From positions 89,945-153,944 of the forward strand of contig JANLHM010000009.1 of the NCBI GenBank assembly GCA_024654565.1: a stretch of 64,000 nt of DNA. The letters are read 5' to 3'. This document shows, in pieces, positions 24,699 to 33,343 of the stretch. The DNA is from Nanobdellota archaeon (GTDB lineage Archaea; Nanobdellota; Nanobdellia; Pacearchaeales; GW2011-AR1). Every line of letters begins with the position of its first letter. The stretch's first letter is position 1. A model generated the notes under the pieces. It worked only from the letters and a program-made list of their open reading frames with translations. It had not been told where the DNA came from and made no database searches. Both the position numbers and the translations under genes were made by a program.

Positions 24699-25840
24699 AT
24701 TTTCCCTTTATTGATTTTTTCAATCGTCAAAGTCACTTCTTTACCAGTAATTAAATTTTTTATTTTTATTTTCTTTTTTTCAACTTCCTTTTTACCAACA
24801 AAAATTATCTTTTTTATTCCATATGAATTTGCATATTCTAATGCTTTCCCAGGCTTCCCATAATACACTGAAACATTCTTCCCGCATTTCCTTAATTTGC
24901 GAGCAAGCTCAATTGCTTTTTTATCTTCATCAAGAGAAGAAACCAAAATTTTTTCAATGTTTATCATAATATTTGTAACAGCCATCATTCTTTCTATTGA
25001 AAAAGATATTCCTGATGAAGGAACTCCTTCAACTAAATAAGTTCCTCCCCCACAAATTGTTTCCTTTATTTTTGATTTTATTTCAAAAACGTTTCCAGTG
25101 TAATAAGCCAAACCTCTTGCAAGAGTTGGAGAAAACTTTAATTCAACCCCATAAAATTTGGAATACTTTCTCAAATCTTCAATTTCAGAGTATGAAGGAT
25201 ATTTTTTAAAAAATTCTTCCTTATTTTTTACAATCTCTAAAAGACTTTCTGCATTTATCTTTTTTAGATTTTCATAAACTTCTTTTTCAGGGAGTTTATC
25301 AAGTTTATCAAGTTCCCTTATTGCCTGTTCTTTATTTTCTACTCTCTCTCCTTCGAGTATTTCGTTTAGAAGTTTTCTATTGTTTACATAAAACACTGAA
25401 TCAACTTTCAGGGCATTTAAGATTTCCTTTACTGCTCCAAGAATCTCTGCTTCATCTTTAACAGTTGCACCAATTGTATCAATGTCACACTGTGTAAACT
25501 GCCTTAGTCTATTCCCCTGAACAGGTTCGTCTCTGAAGACTGGACCAATCTGGAACCTTTTAAACGGAAGTTTTTGATTTTTAGAAATTCTTTTTAATTG
25601 GAATGTAAATTCATAACGAAGAGCAAGATTTCTTTTCCCTTTATCCTCAAACTTGAATACATCACTAACAGCTTCATCTCCCGTGTTTTCACCCCTTACA
25701 AACTCCTCATACTCAACTATTGGCGTTTCAACTTCTTGAAAGTTATATCTTTCAAAAACCTGCCTTGAAACTTCACGTATAAAAGCAGCCTTTTCAGCAT
25801 CTTTTCCAAGTTTATCCTTAAATCCTTTTACTGTTTCCAT
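24695..25840 (-). CDS. hisS: Histidyl-tRNA synthetase
   Basis: 381 residues, class II aminoacyl-tRNA synthetase. Visible: motif 2 region ALRYEFTFQLKRI, FQIGPVFRDEPVQGNRLRQF, the His-specific LARGLAYYTGNVFE and GGGTYLVEGVPSSGISFS, and a C-terminal anticodon-binding domain (KILVSSLDEDKKAIELARKLR...). It is a little shorter than most archaeal HisRS. AGGAG precedes ATG 25840. A tRNA-His gene lies about 90 nt upstream on the same strand. Confidence 0.95.
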   Translation of the reverse strand: METVKGFKDKLGKDAEKAAFIREVSRQVFERYNFQEVETPIVEYEEFVRGENTGDEAVSDVFKFEDKGKRNLALRYEFTFQLKRISKNQKLPFKRFQIGPVFRDEPVQGNRLRQFTQCDIDTIGATVKDEAEILGAVKEILNALKVDSVFYVNNRKLLNEILEGERVENKEQAIRELDKLDKLPEKEVYENLKKINAESLLEIVKNKEEFFKKYPSYSEIEDLRKYSKFYGVELKFSPTLARGLAYYTGNVFEIKSKIKETICGGGTYLVEGVPSSGISFSIERMMAVTNIMINIEKILVSSLDEDKKAIELARKLRKCGKNVSVYYGKPGKALEYANSYGIKKIIFVGKKEVEKKKIKIKNLITGKEVTLTIEKINKGKI

Positions 25841-25932
25841 CTTTCGCTCCTATTTCCTGTTCTACCCTGAAAGGGAAACTGCGGAAGGCTGACGATTTCA
25901 ACTCTCCCAATTGCTCCTGTTTCAGAGTTGGA
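25841..25932 (-). other. Leader between tRNA-His and hisS
   Basis: A 92-nt gap without a gene. Next to the tRNA it has an inverted repeat CAACTCT...AGAGTTG (7 bp), then CCTTCCGC, which repeats the 3' acceptor strand of the tRNA-His, and a small CCCTTTCAGGG hairpin before the hisS Shine-Dalgarno. It may guide tRNA 3' processing or hisS control; nothing firmer can be said. Confidence 0.35.
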
Positions 25933-26004
25933 AGCGGAAGGAGGGAATCGAACCCCCGTTTTACGGACCACAACCGCACGTTCTACCACTGAACTACAAC
26001 CGCC
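25933..26004 (-). tRNA. tRNA-His (GTG)
   Basis: The cloverleaf is clear: D arm GTTC-AGTGGTA-GAAC, anticodon arm TGCGG-TTGTGGT-CCGTA with anticodon GTG, and T arm GGGGG-TTCGATT-CCCTC. A G stands before the acceptor (G-1, as tRNA-His needs). The acceptor GCGGTTG/CTTCCGC has two neighbouring T:T mismatches (positions 5 and 6). CCA is not encoded directly. A TATA-like TTATAAATC lies about 25-35 nt upstream. Confidence 0.88.
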
Positions 26005-26180
26005 ATTACAATTTAATTGAGGAGAAGTTGATTTATAACGTTTTTTGGGGGGGGAAAATAAGTAGTTAACACTAAAGAAATCCTTTCTAATGATGGGGAT
26101 AACTCCGTGTATTTATCATTAATTTTCTGAATAACGAAAGTTTTTAAGGTTTTTGATTGAAAAAAGGCCTTAAAAAGGAA

Positions 26181-26726
26181 TTAATTTTTAACAAAATTCT
26201 TGATTAACCCAATGTTCAAAACTTCAGGATGAAACAAGACTCCATAAATTTCCTTTGATTTATGTTTAAATGCAGTGGGATATGAAAGAGTTTCATTTAA
26301 TTTAATGAACTCCTTGGGTAAAGTCACAATTTTATTGTGTAAATAATAAACCTCCTGAAGTGATTCGGACTCTTCAAAAAATTTATTCACAAATTCTGGA
26401 GTGAAGTTGCTAAAGTGAGTTCCAACATACTTTTCATCAATTAACTTTCCACCATAAGTTAAACCAATAACTTGCATTCCAGCACATATCCCGAGAATTG
26501 GTTTTTTGAATTCTTTTATCCATGAAAAAAGTTCTAGATTCTGAGTATATTCAAAATCCTGTAGAGAAGTCCCGCAAATTATAACTTTATCTGCTTTTTT
26601 TAAATCACCTTCTTTTACATCCTTATAACGTTTAGTAAAAAAACTTATTTTCACAATTTTTTCAACGGGTTTTACAAATTCATTTTCATGAAGTCTTTCA
26701 TTACATAACGAAATAATTAAAATCAT
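26181..26726 (-). CDS. Class I glutamine amidotransferase domain protein
   Basis: 181 residues forming a stand-alone GATase1 domain: nucleophile elbow GICAGMQVIG and the catalytic VLFHPEV near the end. It releases ammonia from glutamine, or acts as a gamma-glutamyl peptidase. It resembles the GuaA GATase subunit of archaea in size, but no synthetase partner is in the window, so the acceptor is unknown. Confidence 0.82.
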   Translation of the reverse strand: MILIISLCNERLHENEFVKPVEKIVKISFFTKRYKDVKEGDLKKADKVIICGTSLQDFEYTQNLELFSWIKEFKKPILGICAGMQVIGLTYGGKLIDEKYVGTHFSNFTPEFVNKFFEESESLQEVYYLHNKIVTLPKEFIKLNETLSYPTAFKHKSKEIYGVLFHPEVLNIGLIKNFVKN

Positions 26727-26748
26727 ATTATTGGGTCGTTATATATTT

Positions 26749-27462
26749 TTAAGATCTTTCCCACTTTGAAATCTCCTGTGAAAGACAAATTTGAGAAGAT
26801 TCCCGACTATTACCTTGATACCCTTCAAAAAAATCAACAGAAAAATATGCCTGAAATAAATCCAAATCCGAAAAAATCTCTGGAAAAGCTTTTATTGCAT
26901 CAACAAAATTTTTATGGGATTTGTAATTATCTCCATCAAGAAAAAAGCTAAAATTCTTTTCCTTATTTTTTAAAAATTGAATATCAAAATAATCTTTGGA
27001 ACGCTGAAAAACTTTTATTAATTTTCCATCAGAAAATTTTGAACTCAAAACTCTTGAGAGACTAGATAAAACGGGCTCAGTGTAAAAATCTCCAAAATAA
27101 ATTCGATTCAAAGAAGAATTCCCTTCTTTGTTATAAAATGAAGTACAAACCTGCCTTCCATCACCATTTTCCAATTCCAATTGAGTATATTGAGGAGAAA
27201 AATTTTGTGAAAAAACAAAAACTTTGTTAGCCTTGGTATTAATTGTTTTGGGAGGCAATCTAAGGAAACCCGTATAATCCTTCGTGACATCCTTTGAATG
27301 AGGAATTTCCTCTTCAGAAAAGTTTGGAGTTGAAAGCCTCGCAAAATCAATAAACTTTTCACCACTTAGAACTGCATTTTCCCACTCCTCGGGAAAATAA
27401 CCAAACTTTGTATTTGCTTCTTTAATCCTATCTTGAAATTCGCAAATAGTGTTAAAGTCCAT
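26749..27462 (-). CDS. Hypothetical protein, 237 residues
   Basis: No family recognised. Soluble, rich in Phe, Ser and Lys, no signal peptide or membrane helix. It lies 22 nt upstream of the GATase gene in the same direction and may be co-transcribed with it. Confidence 0.6.
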   Translation of the reverse strand: MDFNTICEFQDRIKEANTKFGYFPEEWENAVLSGEKFIDFARLSTPNFSEEEIPHSKDVTKDYTGFLRLPPKTINTKANKVFVFSQNFSPQYTQLELENGDGRQVCTSFYNKEGNSSLNRIYFGDFYTEPVLSSLSRVLSSKFSDGKLIKVFQRSKDYFDIQFLKNKEKNFSFFLDGDNYKSHKNFVDAIKAFPEIFSDLDLFQAYFSVDFFEGYQGNSRESSQICLSQEISKWERS

Positions 27463-27493
27463 TAATTAATTTAGAAAAAGTAGTTTATAAAAA

Positions 27494-28165
27494 TTATTGT
27501 ACCTCAATTTCTCCCCTAAATGAGTTTTCACCTTCTTTTTTTATTTTCTTTTTTATAATTTTTAATTCTCTTGTGTACAATGGGCAATTTAAAACAAAGG
27601 TTTCAAATTCTCCGCCTTCACCTGCAACATTAATTTTATATTTCTTGTTTAATTTTATAATGTCCTCAATAAACTTTTTATCAATCTCCCTAAAGACCCA
27701 TTTTTCATCAAAAGGGTAAGCAAAGACCCCGACAACAATCACCTTAAATTTATTTTTTATCAATTCCTCCAAGTATTCTTCCTCATCTTTTTGCCAAAGA
27801 GGATTAAAGCATTCAATCCCAAGTCTGTTACAAATCTCATTTACTCTTAGAGACTGATAAACTGACTTTATTGCCCCAGTCACAACTCCTTCAATTTTAT
27901 ATTCTTTAACCGCCCTTTTTATTGCATTCTCTAAATCCCTGAGTTCTATTTCTTTTTGACCCTTAGTCTTTTCAAAAATTAAAGGAATATTCATAACTTC
28001 TGACTGAATTTTTGTTTTTTGTATGTTTGGAGTGTGAAACATAAAACTTTCCTTATTTTGAGAATCAATTGAGATAAGGCAACTAATTTTGTGGCCCGCT
28101 TTTCCTGCTAAATAAGTTGCATAAACTGAATCCTTCCCACCTGAAAACAATACTCCTAGTTTCAT
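27494..28165 (-). CDS. dph6: Diphthine--ammonia ligase (Dph6-like)
   Basis: 223 residues of the adenine-nucleotide alpha-hydrolase/PP-loop family. LFSGGKDSVYA is the PP-loop; GAIKSVYQSLRVNEIC, GIECFNPLWQKDEEEYL and VAGEGGEFETFVLNCP are signature segments of the archaeal Dph6 group that finishes diphthamide on elongation factor 2. ATG 28165 gives the standard N terminus; the frame is open further upstream without need. Confidence 0.9.
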   Translation of the reverse strand: MKLGVLFSGGKDSVYATYLAGKAGHKISCLISIDSQNKESFMFHTPNIQKTKIQSEVMNIPLIFEKTKGQKEIELRDLENAIKRAVKEYKIEGVVTGAIKSVYQSLRVNEICNRLGIECFNPLWQKDEEEYLEELIKNKFKVIVVGVFAYPFDEKWVFREIDKKFIEDIIKLNKKYKINVAGEGGEFETFVLNCPLYTRELKIIKKKIKKEGENSFRGEIEVQ

Positions 28166-28190
28166 GAAATAAGAAAAATACACAAAGTTT

Positions 28191-29036
28191 TTATTTCTTT
28201 TTAAAAAAATGTTTTTGAGTGTCCACCCTGACTCCATCAGATGAAGCAACATAATTTCTTATTTCTCCACTTTTAAACTCGGGAAAAAGTTCATCCAGAG
28301 TTTTTAATTCAAGTTTTCCAATTCTAATTTCATTTGATTCTTCTTTAGAAAACTCTTTCGAGAGACTATTTGAATATTCAAAAATCCCATAAGTAGTTGC
28401 AAATGACCCAAGAGTCAAAAGTCCTGCAAGACCGTACTTAATTTTAGAAGAAACCCCCTTCATGAACTTGGGGAGTCTATCAGGAATTTCAAAGGAAGAA
28501 ACCCCTTTAGTTTTTGGTTTAAATCCAAAAAGGTTTTTCAAAATGTCAGTAGTATAAGCATCAAGAGATCCAATTACAACTGAAATTGGTCCTGAACCTA
28601 ACGTTAAATTTACCGCCTTCTTTAAATCAAAGCCAAATGCAAATAAATAAGGAATTACATTAGTTGAAGAATGTACATAAGAAAAAAAAGAGTCATGTTT
28701 CCAAAAAGACTTTTTCTTAAATTTTGAGCGACTAAATAACCTTATTTTGTCAACAACATACCCTCCAACTCCAACAATTGGAAGAACTCCGAGTTTAAGG
28801 AGTTTCGAATTTTCTTCCCCCATATCAGGTAAGACACTATGTAAAAATTCAAGCGATTCGGGGAGTTTTCCCATTACTTTTGGAATTATATTTTCATAAA
28901 GGGTATAAAGAGGGGCATAAGGAATTGTTGCTCCCAAAAAACCGGCAAAAAAATCTTTAGAAAAGTTTTTCCAGTCATTTCCATAATATTCTTTAAGGAA
29001 TTCTTTTTTCAAGCGAAAGTTCTCACTAATTTTCAT
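28191..29036 (-). CDS. Polytopic membrane protein of unknown family
   Basis: 281 residues with about five hydrophobic segments separated by charged loops, and a soluble C-terminal tail. Segments such as FFAGFLGATIPYAPLYTLYE and LGSGPISVVIGSLDAYTTD look like transporter helices, but I cannot name a family. It sits between scpA and dph6 with short gaps. Confidence 0.6.
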   Translation of the reverse strand: MKISENFRLKKEFLKEYYGNDWKNFSKDFFAGFLGATIPYAPLYTLYENIIPKVMGKLPESLEFLHSVLPDMGEENSKLLKLGVLPIVGVGGYVVDKIRLFSRSKFKKKSFWKHDSFFSYVHSSTNVIPYLFAFGFDLKKAVNLTLGSGPISVVIGSLDAYTTDILKNLFGFKPKTKGVSSFEIPDRLPKFMKGVSSKIKYGLAGLLTLGSFATTYGIFEYSNSLSKEFSKEESNEIRIGKLELKTLDELFPEFKSGEIRNYVASSDGVRVDTQKHFFKKK

Positions 29037-29076
29037 AAAGTAGCTAAAAAAATGTTACTTATAAAGAATCATGTTC

Positions 29077-29958
29077 TTAATTTTCTTCATACATCTTGTT
29101 GTTTTCTGTCTCTTTTTCAGGTTCAAATTCATCTTCAAGAATTTCCCCTTCTTCAATATGTTCTTCACTCCATTCACCAGTCATTAAATCTGCATAAGGA
29201 TTTGGGTTTTCTTTTAAAAAAATGTGTTTAAGCCATATATGTATTTCTTCAAAATGATTTTCCTGCTCAAGCCAAAGTTTCCCATTGTTTTCAAGTTGAA
29301 GTATTGGAAAAAACATAAGGGCCCTCTCCTCTTTATCTTCGCCAACTATTTTAGTATAAGACACTTTTTTGTGTTCAATATTTGTTTCAAAATAACCAAT
29401 AATTTTATTGTGAAGGTTTCCAAGTTTATTTTTTAGGTTAAACTTTCTCTTTGGGAGGCTAAGTCCAACTTCACGTAAAGCATTGTTGTCAACAATCGCT
29501 TTCTTTATACGCCTGTTCTCAGTCATAACTGCTTTATTTAAGGATTCTATTAATTCATTTAGGGTTACCTTTCTAAACCTTGGAACTGGACTTCTTGGAA
29601 CAAGGAGGGGGATATCTTCATCAAGTTCAATTCTTTCAAGAATTGATTTCTTCTCTTCTTTGTCTCCAAAAAGTATACTGTCAATACTCTTCATATATTT
29701 ACTGAGTATCAGTTCAGACTTTATTCTTAAAAGAAGGGCGGCTGCAAGTAAAACCTTACTTGAAACAAAAAAATCCATCTCTTCATATTCCTGAATTTTT
29801 AAAAGAAACCCTTCAGCCAAAAGGTTAATGTCAATGTTCCAAGGATCAAGTTGCTCAGTATTTATCAGGTCATAAATAATGTCCTGCCAACCAATCTCCC
29901 TGTTAAACAATAAATCATGAACCTGCTCCTGACTAACACTAGGTTTCGCCTCTTCCAT
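29077..29958 (-). CDS. scpA: ScpA segregation and condensation protein (kleisin)
   Basis: 293 residues. The ScpA start is plain: WQDIIYDLINTEQLDPWNIDINLLAEGFLLKIQ, then FFVSSKVLLAAALLLRIKSELIL. The winged-helix C-terminal part and an acidic tail follow. It bridges the SMC heads in chromosome condensation. It is divergent from the RNA and gene at 30084 onwards. Confidence 0.92.
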   Translation of the reverse strand: MEEAKPSVSQEQVHDLLFNREIGWQDIIYDLINTEQLDPWNIDINLLAEGFLLKIQEYEEMDFFVSSKVLLAAALLLRIKSELILSKYMKSIDSILFGDKEEKKSILERIELDEDIPLLVPRSPVPRFRKVTLNELIESLNKAVMTENRRIKKAIVDNNALREVGLSLPKRKFNLKNKLGNLHNKIIGYFETNIEHKKVSYTKIVGEDKEERALMFFPILQLENNGKLWLEQENHFEEIHIWLKHIFLKENPNPYADLMTGEWSEEHIEEGEILEDEFEPEKETENNKMYEEN

Positions 29959-30054
29959 AAAAGAAGATGACCTCCAAGTTTTATAAAATATGTTGAATTC
30001 AAAAAAAACCCAAATGTTACCTTGTCATTTTGTAAGAGTAACATAATCGAAAGG

Positions 30055-30062
30055 TTTATATA
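30055..30062 (+). promoter_or_regulatory. TATA box of the structured leader RNA
   Basis: TTTATATA preceded by a purine-rich GAAAGG (BRE-like) at 30049-30054. A start point about 25 nt downstream would fall near 30084, just ahead of the first helix of the RNA. Confidence 0.6.
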
Positions 30063-30083
30063 CTAAGGGTGCCCCTAATTTAT

Positions 30084-30168
30084 ATCACCTCTTTTACCCA
30101 GGAGAGGACGCGTACCATCTACTTTTATTTGGTGCGAAGAATCTCCTCGGTTTTTTTTTAATTCGAGG
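30084..30168 (+). ncRNA. Structured leader RNA, riboswitch- or attenuator-like
   Basis: Four helices can be drawn. (a) CCTCT (30088-30092) with AGAGG (30103-30107). (b) GGAGA (30101-30105) with TCTCC (30142-30146). (c) Inside b, CGTACCA (30111-30117) with TGGTGCG (30130-30136). (d) CCTCG (30145-30149) with CGAGG (30164-30168) around a run of nine T. Helices a and b exclude each other, and so do b and d. The nine-T run is an archaeal terminator signal, and the next gene starts at 30189. This layout fits a switch that decides read-through. No known riboswitch class is recognised. Confidence 0.5.
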
Positions 30169-30188
30169 TAAAAAGAAATAAAACAAAA

Positions 30189-30446
30189 ATGGCAAACCAA
30201 ACAAATTTATTGGAAAACGAAATTAAAGAAACAGCCCATTTGATAAAATTGGGAAAACTTGAAAATTCGATGAAAAAAATAAACGAAATGAGGTTCACCC
30301 TTGTTCAAGAAGGAAACAACCTAAACAAAGAAGATTACACCTTATTATCTTCAAAAATTGATAATCTAAACCAAATTTGCCAAAACAAATATGAAATGAG
30401 AAAAAGAGCTGATGAAGAGTCCTATTATTGTCCTACATTCTGGTAA
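30189..30446 (+). CDS. Hypothetical protein behind the structured leader
   Basis: 85 residues, helical and charged (LLENEIKETAHLIKLGKLEN, coiled-coil-like), with two Cys near the C terminus (NQICQNK, YYCPTFW). No family recognised. Starts 20 nt after the leader RNA's last helix. Confidence 0.6.
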   Translation: MANQTNLLENEIKETAHLIKLGKLENSMKKINEMRFTLVQEGNNLNKEDYTLLSSKIDNLNQICQNKYEMRKRADEESYYCPTFW

Positions 30447-30571
30447 AAATAAAAAAGGATGATTATAAAAATTTTAAATATTCAAAAAACCTGTAAAGTT
30501 CTAATTTTGTATTAACTTTAAAGTGATTAAGTATAGAAAAATTTAAATATGGTGCCTTTCAAATAAAATCT

Positions 30572-31183
30572 ATGGAGATTGAGAGAAAGGTTGAGGTTTC
30601 AAAAGTGGGACTATTAAGAGAGAACAATCCCGAATGGATAATCTTACATTCCACAATAAAACACCAAACCCTTGATTCTATATACCGCCTCCATGTAAAC
30701 AAGCTAAAATGGAATGGGATAGGGTATCATTTTTTCATTTCTGGACCAGGAAAAGTTTACCAAACAAGGCCCCTTGATAAAGAAGGAGCACATGCACTGG
30801 GATTTAACTTTAATTCTATTGGAATTTGTATTCCTGAAAATGAAGATTTAAACTTAAATTTAAAAAAAACAAAAAAATTAGTAGAGAAGGTAAATGAAGA
30901 GTTTGGAAATTTACCAGTAATGTCACACACTTTAGCTCAAGTTAAATATCTAAACAAGCTTTTCAAATTTAAAGAACTAAATTACCATTTTTTTGAAGAG
31001 ACTGAGTATGTAAATAGGGAGAAATATCTTCAAACAAAAAATGAGTATCGGAAAATAGCAGATAAGTTGACCCCAAAAGATAAATATTTAAAAATAATGT
31101 TGAATGCATTTAAAAACTGTCCAGGGGAAAAATTTGAATACTTTCTTAAAGAAATAAATGAAAAAGAGCTGGAAACAGCATGA
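30572..31183 (+). CDS. Amidase_2/PGRP-like N-acetylmuramoyl-L-alanine amidase
   Basis: 203 residues. IILHSTIKHQTLDSIYRLH gives the first zinc His; NGIGYHFFISGPGKVYQTRPLDKEGAHALGFN and SIGICI are the core of the amidase_2 fold; PVMSHTLAQVKY supplies the later His. It hydrolyses amide bonds of muropeptides in bacteria. No signal peptide, so it acts inside or is a lysin. TATA TTTAAATA lies about 25 nt ahead of the ATG. The stop overlaps the next start (ATGA). Confidence 0.85.
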   Translation: MEIERKVEVSKVGLLRENNPEWIILHSTIKHQTLDSIYRLHVNKLKWNGIGYHFFISGPGKVYQTRPLDKEGAHALGFNFNSIGICIPENEDLNLNLKKTKKLVEKVNEEFGNLPVMSHTLAQVKYLNKLFKFKELNYHFFEETEYVNREKYLQTKNEYRKIADKLTPKDKYLKIMLNAFKNCPGEKFEYFLKEINEKELETA

Positions 31184-32222
31184 AAAAATTTATAGGGATA
31201 GAAAATGAGTTAATTAGTTTTTACAAAGAGATAGAGTTGGATTTGAAGATTATTTTGATAAACTGAGATCTAAGAAAGATTATAAAATATCCGATACAGC
31301 GATAAGAACTAAAACAGGAAACGGTTATTATATCGATGAAGACGAGTTAGAAATTTTAACGCCCCCAATAGCCTTGAACAAAGGTTTTGCAACAAGATTA
31401 ACCAATTCACTTCTAATTGGTCGAGATCATGTTATAAAAAACACTCCTGAACTTGATCATACAGGTTATTCAATGCATTGGAATTTAACATCTCCAGAAG
31501 TAAGTGAGGAGGATTATGAAAATAAGGGAGGAATAATTTATGATGAAATTTCAGTTCCTTTCCAGTTATTTGGACTAACTCCTCTTTCAATTGGATTTAA
31601 TGTTAGATCGAGGGAACCTAGAAACAGATATGAAATACTTGGAGATTCTCTGCAAAAAGAAGATCAAATAAATGCTCTTGCACTTTTACTTGGAGCTTAC
31701 AGTTTTGCCTCTGAAAAATTTAGTTTTCCCCTAAAAATAAATGATTTCTTTGAAATAAACTGTTCAACGGATACCCAAATAAACGGAAGGAAATCCCATA
31801 TAGAGTTATTAAACAACGAAAATTTAATTTCTGCCCAAAAATACTTGGAAAAGTTCTATGAATGGGTAGAGCCTTATATTGGGAAACTTGGAGAAAATGA
31901 AGAAATAATCAATTTAGAAAAATTCATTAAAGGGGAGAAAAAACTTGAAATGGATGAAAGAGAGTACTTTGAAAAATTGAAGGAGAGGAAAGGATATGAA
32001 AACGGAGTCTATTATCCAATTGAACTTGAGGATGGAAGAAGCCAAATATTAAAGGATTCAGGTAAAAAGAATATTCCTCTTGAAGGAAAACTTTTGGGAA
32101 AAATTATAAAATTTAATGTAAAAGATTTATCTTGGAATTTTCTTGAGGTACAAGAAGGTTCTCTTGTTAAAAAAATAGAAGGTATTGATGAAATTTATCA
32201 ATTTGTATTAAAACACAACTGA
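31180..32222 (+). pseudogene. Frameshifted carboxylate-amine ligase-like gene (GS fold)
   Basis: ATG 31180 opens MKKFIGIENELISFYKE and would stop at 31266. Another frame carries on from about 31220 with DRVGFEDYFDKLRS, GNGYYIDEDELEILTPP and an open frame to 32222. A single extra T in the T5 run near 31216-31221 would join both parts into about 347 residues. GIENEL at the start and DEDELEILTPP later are the metal-binding pattern of GS-fold ligases (gamma-glutamylcysteine ligase, Pup ligase, amidoligases). The real state (dead gene, recoding or sequence error) is open; family assignment is moderate. Coupled to the amidase gene. Confidence 0.55.
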
Positions 32223-32297
32223 AAAGAATCTAGTTACCCTTTTGAAAGCCCTTTGGCCAACAAATAAATATTTATACTTCTTGCCCTTCTAAATTAA

Positions 32298-32561
32298 GTG
32301 AAAAACGTTGAGCTTTGGGTAACTGAAATTGCTGGAACATTTACGGTATTGGATAGATGGGATTTTTCTTTTGAAAGGAAAAACCCTGTGATAAATTATT
32401 TTTCTGATAAATGCTGTCAAGTAAATCCTTCTGAAATTAAACAAAGAATAAAACACTACATAACTGATAAATACAAAAAGTGTGAACCAACAATTGATGT
32501 AAATATAATGTACAAAAACATAATAACCAATATTGAAAAAGCAAATTTAGAAATTATTTAA
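32298..32561 (+). CDS. Hypothetical protein, 87 residues
   Basis: GTG start at 32298 about 25 nt below AAATATTTATAC, so probably leaderless. Small soluble protein with a DKCCQVNPSE Cys pair and a helical second half. No family recognised. Convergent with the ribosomal protein gene whose stop it abuts. Confidence 0.55.
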   Translation: MKNVELWVTEIAGTFTVLDRWDFSFERKNPVINYFSDKCCQVNPSEIKQRIKHYITDKYKKCEPTIDVNIMYKNIITNIEKANLEII

Positions 32562-32771
32562 TTATTTCTTTGAATCAAATTCAGCATAGTGACACTTTCC
32601 ACAATACACTCTTTCCTTTGCCTTCATTAAAAATACTCCTGGACCACAACGTGGACAGAATCTCCCCTTCTTTAAAGAACCACCATCTTCTTTGTACATT
32701 AAATATTTCTTACTTGTGGGTTTGTTTTTGTGCGGTTTTTTACCCTTCTTTACTATTTTTTTCTTTGCCAT
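32562..32771 (-). CDS. rps27ae: Ribosomal protein eS31 (S27ae)
   Basis: 69 residues. Basic N terminus followed by the zinc ribbon FCPRCGPGVFLM...VYCGKCHYAEF (CxxC...CxxC). Standard archaeal size without ubiquitin. Overlaps the S24e gene by one base. Confidence 0.93.
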   Translation of the reverse strand: MAKKKIVKKGKKPHKNKPTSKKYLMYKEDGGSLKKGRFCPRCGPGVFLMKAKERVYCGKCHYAEFDSKK

Positions 32772-33148
32772 TAGTTTTCCTCCGTCTTTTCTTCAGATCC
32801 CGATTCAGCTTTCTTTTTTTCTTTTGCAGCCTTCCTTGCTTCTGCTTCAAGAGCCAACTTTTCTAGAAGAACCTTCTTTTCTTTTTCTTTTTCTTGTTTT
32901 GTTTTTTTAACCACCAGATCAAATTCTTTTTTCGAAGAATAAACATCAACAAAAACATCAAATGACCTTGAACCAAACTTCCCTGAAATTTTCTGGATTC
33001 TTATGAGCTCCGGGTTAAATGAAAACTTCTCAGATAAACCATTTTTCATTTCTTCATGACTTGGAACTGAATTTGATTTTACTTCAAAATGTATTTCCTT
33101 TCTTAAGAACAATGGATTTTCTTTTTCTAATATTTTTTTTATTTCCAT
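32771..33148 (-). CDS. rps24e: Ribosomal protein eS24
   Basis: 125 residues with the S24e core (NPLFLRKEIHFEV, SVPSHEEMKNGLSEKF, GSRSFDVFVDVYSS) and an unusually long Lys/Glu/Ala-rich C-terminal tail. Between S27ae and Spt4 in the usual archaeal order, with one-base overlaps. Confidence 0.93.
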   Translation of the reverse strand: MEIKKILEKENPLFLRKEIHFEVKSNSVPSHEEMKNGLSEKFSFNPELIRIQKISGKFGSRSFDVFVDVYSSKKEFDLVVKKTKQEKEKEKKVLLEKLALEAEARKAAKEKKKAESGSEEKTEEN

Positions 33149-33342
33149 TATCTTGTTTTTATTGCAAATTCCCCATTTGAATTTATATTTATTTTTTTAG
33201 CAATTTCAGACTTCTCAGAGTTTAATACATGAATTTTTCCTTTGTAAGAATCTGTAAACTCTTTTGAACCACAATTTGGACATTTGTCTCCCTCATAAAT
33301 TGATTTACAAATTTTACACGCTTTACTTTTTATTTTTGCCAT
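33148..33342 (-). CDS. spt4: Transcription elongation factor Spt4 (RpoE2)
   Basis: 64 residues: zinc ribbon CKICKSIYEGDKCPNCGS at the start, followed by the Spt4 beta segment. It pairs with Spt5 at RNA polymerase to keep elongation going. Directly downstream of rpo7 as in many archaea. Confidence 0.92.
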   Translation of the reverse strand: MAKIKSKACKICKSIYEGDKCPNCGSKEFTDSYKGKIHVLNSEKSEIAKKININSNGEFAIKTR

Positions 33343-33343
33343 T

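Noticed and set aside
25841-25932. Box C/D small RNA in the hisS leader
   Set aside because: CTGA-like boxes occur but no matching C box or guide spacing was found.
26047-26054. Run of eight G near the tRNA-His
   Set aside because: Single homopolymer without partner or gene; no function can be argued.
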